64,000 nucleotides of DNA, taken from Neoechinorhynchus agilis. Its lineage: Eukaryota; Acanthocephala. The stretch is from the NCBI GenBank assembly GCA_051530055.1, contig CM121341.1, positions 10,912,001 to 10,976,000 on the forward strand, given 5' to 3'. Shown piece by piece: positions 56,701-64,000 of this stretch. The stretch's first letter is position 1. Each line of letters starts with the position of its first letter. The notes under the pieces are model-generated. The model was not told the origin of the DNA. It did no database searches and saw only the letters and a program-made list of their open reading frames with translations. A program made the translations under genes and the position numbers.

Positions 56701-57570
56701 TGTACCTATGAATATCTTTTAACTGCTGCGAGGCACTCAAAGCGAGTCGATATCTTTCAGTTGATTTCAGTCGCAATTAAAAATTAAGGAAGTTTGCTCA
56801 CTTATTTTTCCAAACTTTCACATCACTCCCCGTACAAACGAAGAGCAACTCTATAAGAATACAGGAACCGATTTCCTATCGATATTCTGGACATCATCGC
56901 GCTGTTAATAATGCGGAGAAGGCGTTTAGTGAGTGTGTTTCCTTAAAGAAACTTACGGCGCCATCCATCGAAGTCCTCGTATCGGTTAGCAAAATTGGTC
57001 TCCTATGTCTGCAGCTCTTCGCTTTTCCTCGTTTGGTATGACAATCTCATGGCATCCTTAAAGAACGGCATTCTTAGTTACAACGATCTTTAATCCTTTT
57101 CTGAAGAGAGCTAGAACTTTGCGAGAGTTACCGCTGAAATTGGAACTCGCGTATGTACGCGTTACGAATTTTCATTGAAACTTCTGAAGACTTCAGCGTT
57201 GTCCTGAAATTGAGTTTCAAGAACGCTTAGCACTTTATTCGGTTGAAACAAATGTTTATTTTCGACATCAATATTTCGAAGTTTTACTCCTTCATGGTCC
57301 TGAAAAACAATCTAAGAGAGGATGCTAAAAAATGAAATTGTACTTCAAAGTTAACCTGGCCACTGATTTTAGCTGGTATCGCAAACCGTGCCATAAAAAG
57401 ATAGTCATGCATCGAGAATCCCATCATACTTTTGTGTGATAAAATAAGCAATTTATGCTGAGATGCACGAGACAGCATTTAGTTGCTCATCTTTGTTAAC
57501 TGATAAACGATTGGGGATAGACAGAGTAAACACAATTTTCGCTGATAATGGATATTAACGTAAAATTTTT
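56701..57570. other. Gap with a PLE-type tail copy, otherwise no gene
   Basis: Bases 57244-57330 (minus strand) are the inverse copy of the tail at 34919-35012. The rest shows no gene. Confidence 0.45.
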
Positions 57571-57574
57571 TTTG

Positions 57575-58735
57575 CCAAACTGATATATTTTATTTCAATC
57601 AATCTTCATTTCTCGACAATTAACACACTCACCACCTCCCGCCAAATTCCAGCTTTTGTCCTTCCTCGACCGTCGCCATCACGCTGGCAGCATTGCCCCG
57701 TTGTACTGCTAGCGAGATATTTTGTCGAAGGAATACGCCTGCTCTTGAGTCTCCGGTTGCCTCTCTCAATTTCTTCGAGAGATCATGGAGCAGAGAGAGT
57801 GCCGAGCTGCCGAGCGCTCCATACGTCTCTACCCCAAAGGGGACAAAATAGTGAGCCCTCGATAAGTGAAGATATTTCCGTATTTTCCTCCCTTCCGCTG
57901 CACTGGCGGCACCAACGGCGATTTCGAGGGAGTAGGGGATGTTGCTGGCTGCGAGGGTATCCACACACGTGGCGTCCCAGAGAAGGCATTTGCCCTCCCG
58001 CCACGGAAAGACCGAAATTCCATCGGGCCTACGGCCGTCTAGTCTATAGAGGTGGGCGGGTTCCAGGATGTTCGGGAATTTCGCCGTTCTTAACGCCCGA
58101 GAAATTGCGTTATTGATTTCAGAATGGCGTGAGAACCTACGTGCTGACCTTCTGCAGACGAGACCGTGTCGCCCTAGAGCATCAACCAACGACCCACATC
58201 GACAGCGATGGGACGTGCATATCGGGAGACCAAGTCTTAAGGATACTGTGATCCTCGTTACCTCGTCAGTAAGAAGAGTTCCCACTGATGCTGGAGGAAC
58301 AGCCTCCAACCACGCCCCAGATTCTCGTGTTGAAACTGCCAACAATATAGCTCGGATGACCCCATCGCGAGAACCTGAAAGTAGAGAGCTGTGAGCTCTC
58401 GCGACAAGAGGTCTGTCCCAGATCGACTGTCTGAGGCCATTCACGGGAACATGGTTAGCGCCTGTCTGCTGGCACCATTCCTCAACCGCCACCACGAAAT
58501 CCCGGTCAAGACAGAACTTTTCCTTCAAAATGTTCTTCGAGACTGGTAGGCTCCCCTCAAACGATCCAAGAAAGGCTGGCAAAGCAAGGTCCACTAGTGC
58601 CCGAATTCCCAATCCCCCAGATGACACAGGCAAAGAAGCTTGTCGCCACGCCTCATCTGAGAGCTGGACATTTAAAATACGCTCGAGACAAGCCCTCGCC
58701 TTGCCTAGATCGTACGGTTCCAGTAGCGGTGCTAT
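57575..58735 (-). mobile_element. R2-like LINE, C-terminal part with restriction-type endonuclease
   Basis: One uninterrupted frame of about 368 codons, from LEPYDLGKARACLERILNVQ (about 58727) to the stop at 57629. After LPVSSGGLGIRALVDLALPA comes CRCGSLVDALGRHGLVC, a Cys/His knuckle, and then RRPDGISVFPWREGKCLLWD, whose PD...D spacing fits a PD-(D/E)XK restriction-like endonuclease as in R2/NeSL-type LINEs. The 3' tail has AAATAAAA near 57585. The 5' part, including most of the RT, is absent. The intact frame suggests a fairly young insertion. The N-terminal RT piece at 5225-5880 is likely from a related element. Confidence 0.7.
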
Positions 58736-58844
58736 TTAAAATAGGAGAAACGGAGCGACACGATGGTTCACGGAATCGATATGGAGGAACATCGATTCTC
58801 AAGATAAAAATATATCTTTGAAGACTGGCCAGTCGGTAACTTTT

Positions 58845-59060
58845 ATCAAGTATCAACGTGTGGCCTTTTTTCCACGGCTGATAATTTTTCCTTGGGCACA
58901 CAGTCAGCCGATCTGGTTCAGGCAAGCGCATAAAATCACTTAATACCCTGAAACATACGGTTATAAGTTTGTAAATTCCTCCGAATCCTCAGATACCTCC
59001 AGGAGGCGGGACTCATCAGTGAGTTTCCTCCATTTGGTTGTGCGTCATTGGCGATAACGG
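58845..59060 (+). repeat. Dispersed repeat family U, copy 3
   Basis: GTGTGGCCTTTTTTCCACGG, CTGATAATTTTTCCTTGGG, AGCGCATAAAATCACTTAAT and CATCAGTGAGTTTCCTCC match the 37-kb copy. The right end on the minus strand has GGTTCGAATCCG, which looks like a tRNA B box; no A box was found. Confidence 0.6.
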
Positions 59061-59756
59061 ATTCGAACCAGTTGACAGTTAACTGGGATCAAGGCTATTA
59101 ATCCACTTGACAGCGAATAAAACACTTTTAACAATTGAATTGATAATGACTGATTGAATCGTCGAAATATATACGTCTTTAATGATCCCTCTCGAGTGTC
59201 GACAAGCGACCTATATAACAACATAAATATATATCACTGAAAAGTTCACCAGCGGAGTACGAAAGCTGCTGTGACGATCGAGAATGGATGTTCTGATTGT
59301 TCAGAGAAGCGCGCCTAAACCTAGGCGAATCCTGACGATATTTGGCCCAGCCTCGGGTTTGATGTGTAGGCACGCAACAGAGAGGTCGATGGATGCAATT
59401 GGAAGACAATATTTAATTTGCATTTGAAGCAAAGTGGTCCACGAGATGACCCACGAACGATGTGGGCCGATTGGCAAAACGAGAAGTAAAACTCTCGACG
59501 TGAGTTGGGTTTGTGGCCAAGGACTCGGTGCAGCTATCGTGGAAGGGATGGTGTTTCCGAAGACAATGTAAGAGAGAGTTCGGGACATCACTACGACAAA
59601 ACTCCAGAACTGCTCAACAAACGGGACGAACTTCCCGCTTTGAAGTCGCTACTTTAACAAGCTGCAAAACTCCACGCGCCTTTGCAGATTCCTAAAGAAG
59701 TTGTAAGACGGCGAAAGTTCGAAAATAAAGATTTTCTTTATATGAGCATAATCCCC

Positions 59757-59830
59757 TGGGCATGACAAATTTGAATCAATGACTGGTGAGGCGAGATTAT
59801 CTCGTGAAATATTTCAAATTTGTCACGCCC
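59757..59830 (+). ncRNA. Hammerhead-like hairpin within a long stem (copy G)
   Basis: An outer stem pairs GGGCATGACAAATTTGAA (59757-59774) with TTCAAATTTGTCACGCCC (59813-59830). Inside lie UGA (780-782), CUGGUGA (783-789), helix II CGAGA/UCUCG (792-796 with 800-804), GAAAUAUU (806-813) and UCA (814-816). The core has CUGG where CUGA is expected, so activity is unlikely, but the architecture is the same. Confidence 0.4.
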
Positions 59831-59971
59831 GAATTATCCCGAAAGATTTTCTATCCATGATTAAAACTGAGGAAGTTTCGCCATCGAGTAACGACCCAAA
59901 TCTCAAAAAATGTGTGAAAATTCAATTTTATTATTCGCTCACTTTTTTTCGTGTTCGTGCTACAACGACTG

Positions 59972-60382
59972 CTAACGTCCATATTTTTGAAAATGCCACT
60001 CACTGTTGTCAAGTGGACAGACTTGCCTGCTCTTGAGCCATCTCGAGATGCAATGATAATGAAACGCATGATTACATATACCCCAAGCGACGGTGCATTC
60101 CTCAAATCTCGTCTTCTCCTCTTCCGTTTCTGGACCTTCACTTTCACCTCGTTCCTCTCGTTTCGGATCATTCAATTGGCATTCAATGCAGAGATCCATT
60201 ATGTTGCTACGACAAACAGCACAGTTCTCAATCGCCAAATCCCAAGCCCAAAGAGCAACGGCATTCCATTTCCTGATCTCAAATCGTTTTCGTGGACTAC
60301 CATCTTTCACTTCATCCACCTCCATCGTTTCAACTTGATCCACCTTATCCACATCGATAGCTTCAACCGATTCGTCAGACAT
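59972..60382 (-). CDS. RBX1: RING-box protein 1 (cullin-RING ligase RING subunit)
   Basis: ATG at 60382, stop at 59972, 136 residues, intronless. After an acidic N-terminal region ([17 protein letters not shown]) comes [20 protein letters not shown], the strand that inserts into the cullin, then the RING-H2: [36 protein letters not shown] and RQVCPLD, ending EWHFQKYGR. Human RBX1 has 108 residues. The extra length comes from a longer N terminus and an in-frame insertion of about 20 mostly charged residues between CIECQ and EECTVAWG ([20 protein letters not shown]). That insertion could not be removed as a GT-AG intron in frame. By family it recruits E2 enzymes to cullins in SCF-type ubiquitin ligases. 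The next minus-strand AATAAA is at about 59934. Confidence 0.93.
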   Translation of the reverse strand: MSDESVEAIDVDKVDQVETMEVDEVKDGSPRKRFEIRKWNAVALWAWDLAIENCAVCRSNIMDLCIECQLNDPKREERGESEGPETEEEKTRFEECTVAWGICNHAFHYHCISRWLKSRQVCPLDNSEWHFQKYGR

Positions 60383-60384
60383 TT

Positions 60385-60719
60385 TGCAAAGGAACAACAC
60401 GAGGTTCGCGCTTCACTGTTAAAAGTTCTTTATGTTCACTTTCTTTTGTCTACACACCGCCAATTCTAAACGTTTCTTAAAGTTTATAAAACTCAAATCT
60501 TCTCACAAAATACTTTATTCACCATTGTATTCGGTCAGATGGTTAGATTGTTATTTTGGTCGGTGGCTTATGAAAATCTGAGATGAGGAATCATGTTAAA
60601 CATGTCTACCAATTAAATGAGTCGAAATATATAGATTCGTCTTTAACGTGATTCCTCCAGCAGCCGATCAAAATAATAACAGATATGTGTTTTGTAGTAA
60701 AATTTAGAAAATATAATAG
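60385..60719. other. Intergenic upstream of RBX1
   Basis: Short, A/T-rich, no gene recognised; presumably contains the RBX1 promoter. Confidence 0.4.
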
Positions 60720-60905
60720 CACGTCTATTGGTAAAAAATGCAGAATAGGACCCATGCACCTTCAAGTCCTCATAAGCACTCGAGTTCACAGTTGTTCCAA
60801 AAAAAGCGTATCCGTTGAGATGGGAATATCCAGCCGAGGGATGCCGTCTGGGTGGTAATATCTGGTCGGAAGGATGCCCATTTGGGTGGAAGTATCTGTC
60901 ACGAG
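60720..60905 (-). repeat. 3'-tail repeat family T, inverted copy 5
   Basis: Minus strand reads CCACCC blocks spaced by about 28 bp (ATATTCCCATC, ATATTACCACC, ATACTTCCACC), then GTGAACTCGAGTGCTTATGA, a hairpin AGGAC.../GGGTCCT and an A/T-rich end. The short CCGACC(A/G)GATATTCCCACC-like repeats are clearest here. Confidence 0.55.
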
Positions 60906-61079
60906 CACTAGTTTTTTATTAGTCTAACGATCACACACACCAAACACACTACTGTACGTTTTTAACTCAAAGTAGATGTGAATGGCGACCTTCTCCCCAC
61001 CAATCTTCCGGGATATTGGTCATAGGGCAATTCCGGTCTCCTCCGTACACGAGAGCTTCTTCCGCGAAGCTCTACGGGC

Positions 61080-61990
61080 GCCTGATGAGGAACTAATGGA
61101 GTAGCCCACTTGATGTTGTCTTATGTTTTTACCGGAGTGATGACCCCTTGCTACACTAGTCGTTCAATTTCACTGAAAATGTATGTTGTAACGCGAAAGG
61201 AATTCGCCTAGCTGACCACTTGCTGGACCCAGCCTCCGTTCTAACATTCAAGCAAACTCTCGCGGACATTCGGCTTGCAATTTCTCCAAAATGGTATCTG
61301 TCGAATCGGTTTCTTTAATTTTGTTCACTTGTACTATCTTAGCCGGAATATCAAGACCCATCTCGATGATCCATGGAAGCCCGAACAATGGCATTTCCAT
61401 TCCCGGTACCATTGTTACTCGCATTCGTCGTGTGATGTCCTGATATTTGACTGAAACTGTGCAGTGATCCAATGGGATGATTTTGCTGCCTCCGCAAGCT
61501 CTTAGCGGCTTCGCCGGTTCCAATCGAGGTTTCCCAATCACTTTCCACGCTCGCTCTGCAACATCATCACACGGTGTCCATTTACTCTTGTTTCAATTTT
61601 TGCCATATTTCGCCTTAGCTCTTGGATGTTATCGATTCGCCGCTGTTCGTATATCGACCACTGCAACGTGAACACGCGCCTCCATTTAACTGGCCTCCCG
61701 TTGTATATCTCATTCCCCTGAATTTCATTTTATCCACGTTGCTGTCGATATTCTCCGTTGTCATCAGATCCAAAGCTTTTTTGGTTGTTTCGTAAGTCAT
61801 CGCGATGTTCATTACCTCATCCAGTGTTTGAGCGGATCCTTGCAGTACTGCTTTACGGACTTCATGATGATAGGTCAAACGAACGATAACGTCTCTTACC
61901 TGGAACGATGCAGCCGTCTGCTCGTTCACAATGTCCTTTTTGAAAAAAATACATCATTTGGCCGCTTCCCATAAATCACACCTCGAAATT
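61080..61990 (-). mobile_element. Ty3/gypsy-type fossil fragment
   Basis: Minus strand carries parts of gag (about 61615-61929; TYHHEVRKAVLQGSAQTL), a spacer, a protease-to-RT linker (FGLPWIIEMGLDIPAKIVQV, 61250-61540) and the very start of RT near 61100-61200. FGLPW with a following GL.IP is shared with the gypsy fossils at 15 and 19.6 kb (FGLPWMLALGLKIPEARIVP), so it belongs to the same lineage but is clearly more diverged. It is broken and truncated at both ends. Confidence 0.7.
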
Positions 61991-62330
61991 CGTCCACTCA
62001 ATCGGAAATCCCAGACTGGGCTCTTCACTGAATCATCCCCGAACTCATCGTCGACCCTATTATCCACATTATAAACCACAGCGTTTTATATGGTATCTAC
62101 CCCTCACGCCTGAAAACTGCTAAAGTGATCCTTCTTCCAAAAAAGGACATCCGATTTCCACCGAATCATTCCGTCCAATATCCATTCTACCCTCTCCTTC
62201 AAAAATCATCGAAAAATGTTTTAAATCTCGCATTTTTTCGCTTTTCAACAACAAATTATCGCCCCTACGATTCGGCTGCTGGCCAAAATTTTCTGCAACC
62301 GATGCTCTACTTTGCATTTATAGCACACTC
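61990..62330 (+). mobile_element. LINE reverse-transcriptase fragment
   Basis: Around 62090-62220 the plus strand reads YPSRLKTAKVILLPKKDIRF and QYPFYPLLQKSSKNVL, resembling the start of jockey-like RTs (W..A.VI.I.KP....NYRPISLL...SKI.EK). It is broken and short. Confidence 0.5.
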
Positions 62331-63250
62331 CTACGCAACCTCGACGATAATCCCTCCCACGTCAACCGTCTCATTCAAGAGAGTCCTTGACGGCCCGCCA
62401 CCATGTTGAATTGCCACCCGGACGAATTTTAGAGGAAAGGAAGTTTTTGTGGATTTTTTTGTTAGTAAGTGCTTTTTGTAAACGGGAAAGTCTGGAGAGT
62501 TATTGCAGTGGGCCTTAGAAGCTTGCCTTTGAAGAAGTTTCAATATGGCGATTATCCATGACGGGTCCCTTCCCTTTTTCACAATATTTCTTCTGCCTCG
62601 TCGGACTTCAAGTCTGAAACGTGGAGATAGAGTTGGTTTTTTATTCTGGGATTGAGAAAATAAGGATTAATTCCCCTTTTCACAATATTTCGTCCTTTTC
62701 GTCGGAATTCTTCAGGTCTAAAATGTAAGTCAGTGTGGCTTTATCCTAAGTTTGACTGAGGCAAATACTAGAGCTCCAATGAAACTCTAAGAAACGGTTG
62801 GGTTTGTTATGAAATGGAATTCTTTTGCCAACGGCACTTACTTATTATATCGACTACACCTAATTTTCTTACCGATTGTTAGAAGGGCTACAGCACAGCT
62901 GAGCTGCAAAAAGCTGGCTTTCCTCAAATACTTAATCAACTACTAAAAATCTGCAATTTTTCCGATTAGCAATATCTCATCGTAGTTGACGAGAATAACT
63001 TTGTCGAGATTTATGAATGTAGTTTTGAAATCGATCTCAACCTCTACTTTTTAGACCTGAATAAGTCCGAAGGACCAAACATTTTTATCTAATAAAATTA
63101 ATCTCTATTTTCTCAATCGCCAAATAAAATACATCAATGAACTACTTCTTTAAAATAATATACATTAATCATGTAGTGAAAATAATCGCGGTAAGCAAAA
63201 AACTTGCGAAACAATGACGGACGTTGCGAGCTTACCTCGCGAAATATTTC
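62330..63250. repeat. Repeat-rich stretch with hammerhead-like tails
   Basis: Minus-strand modules occur at 62680-62719 (CUGAAGA, UCC/GGA, GAAAUAUU; helix I weak) and, more degraded, near 62583-62625. On the plus strand 63216-63250 has GCGAG/CUCGC then GAAAUAUU with a poor core. Bases 63007-63130 match 29464-29620. No gene recognised. Confidence 0.45.
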
Positions 63251-63413
63251 CAATACCGGGATTATTTTTCACCAAACCCAATTTTTCCTATTTCATTGGC
63301 TGTTTTATCGATTCTCTGAAAACGTAAAAATCGCAATTCAACTGCGAACTCTTAGGAAAAGAGCAAATCACGATAGAGGTTTTAAGGTAGTTTTATTTGT
63401 CATGATTACGCGG

Positions 63414-63749
63414 TCACTCGAAATTCCTTGGTGCGTAAAATTGATTGTTAGGAACAAGATTATTATTAGGAGGTTGTCTTCTGGCACTCGCGATCAGTAA
63501 ATTCGAAACACACGATGTAAGTTCATCTAATTTAGATTTTGCTTCGGTACCACGGGTTTGAGCGGACATTGCTACCGAGAGAACCTGTGCCAAAGATGTC
63601 TTTAGTTCTTTTATTTCATCTTGGTGTTTTTTGACGGCATCGTTTAAGTCGTTCACCATTTTATTGAGTACTGAACAACGCCTGTCAAGCTCAAGACAGC
63701 CGTGACATGGGTGAAGAAATAAGTACGCTTTTAAATAAAGGCCGCCCAT
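63414..63749 (-). CDS. Coiled-coil open frame, possibly LINE ORF1
   Basis: A frame of about 110 codons with HPCHGCLELDRRC at its start and then a likely coiled coil (LNKMVNDLNDAVKKHQDEIK and on), ending PPNNNLVPNNQFYAPRNF. A Cys/His cluster plus coiled coil is common in LINE ORF1 proteins. The frame seems to continue upstream beyond 63750 in altered form. It could equally be a piece of a host gene. Confidence 0.3.
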   Translation of the reverse strand: MGGLYLKAYLFLHPCHGCLELDRRCSVLNKMVNDLNDAVKKHQDEIKELKTSLAQVLSVAMSAQTRGTEAKSKLDELTSCVSNLLIASARRQPPNNNLVPNNQFYAPRNFE

Positions 63750-64000
63750 TTTCCAAATTCCTTCACTTTAAATGGACCGAGGTTGTTAAAGGAGAAGATC
63801 TCAATGATCGTCTCTTTGAACTGGCACTCATTGCTGTCCAACTTCTTACTGCTGTGATCACTTTAGCTGCAGATAAAGCCTTCACGGCCACCGCGAATCC
63901 ATCTTGTAAAAACTTATCATGAGTTAACGGAATCTTAAATTCAAACTCTTCTCGCAGAATTCGGTATAGACCAGCAACGAATTCCCGGTCCGTTAATACG

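Noticed and set aside
59030-59060. tRNA gene suggested by a B-box-like GGTTCGAATCCG on the minus strand
   Set aside because: No A box, no cloverleaf arms; the string is part of dispersed repeat family U.

Overview
The window is eukaryotic and comes from a small invertebrate animal. The host genes are typically metazoan (mitochondrial citrate synthase, hnRNP, RBX1, PDCL3, CTLH E3 ligase subunit, SLC7 light chain). Introns are mostly 44-75 bp, and one mini-exon and one micro-exon are present. Acceptor-like pyrimidine-AG strings abut or nearly abut several start codons, as expected if spliced-leader trans-splicing is used. A nematode or a similarly compact invertebrate fits; the sequence does not settle the phylum.

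Layout. 1-23.3 kb is a graveyard of retroelements: LTR-type repeat blocks, several LINE copies (two families), a Ty3/gypsy fossil with a second near-identical pol segment, an RTE-type LINE fragment and a Penelope-like element (PLE) with GIY-YIG domain. 23.3-44.9 kb is mainly host: an acidic hypothetical protein, an SLC7 amino-acid transporter (-), phosducin-like protein 3 (-), PNPO (-, five exons reconstructed here), an RMND5-type CTLH/GID subunit (-), a two-RRM hnRNP (+), citrate synthase (+, six exons reconstructed here) and a METTL2/6/8-type tRNA methyltransferase (+). Foldback elements and dispersed repeats fill the gaps. 45.2-52.1 kb holds two satellite arrays (about 234 bp and 267 bp units) separated by a PLE-derived element that has the PLE N-terminal and GIY-YIG regions but no reverse transcriptase. 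53.6-55.8 kb is asparaginyl-tRNA synthetase (-), with a 58-bp minisatellite upstream. 57.6-64 kb holds an R2-like LINE 3' part, RBX1 (-), a second gypsy fossil, another LINE fragment and repeat tails.

Most interesting signal. A small RNA-like module recurs at least ten times: a CUGANGA-like box, a hairpin, then GAAAUAUU or GAAAAUUU, flanked by short complementary arms whose sequence differs between copies (GCUUC/GAAGC, UAUAU/AUAUA, GAGA/UCUC, UGA/UCA). This is the layout of a minimal type I hammerhead ribozyme. It sits at PLE 3' ends and inside foldback elements. In the RT-less PLE derivative the predicted cleavage point coincides, to within a base or two, with the start of the element's direct terminal repeat. 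Hammerheads are known from PLEs; their presence in foldback elements and this end-defining coincidence merit checking. A second host-side oddity is a 32-bp segment bounded by 8-bp direct repeats that breaks the frame of the SLC7 gene and cannot be removed as a GT-AG intron.
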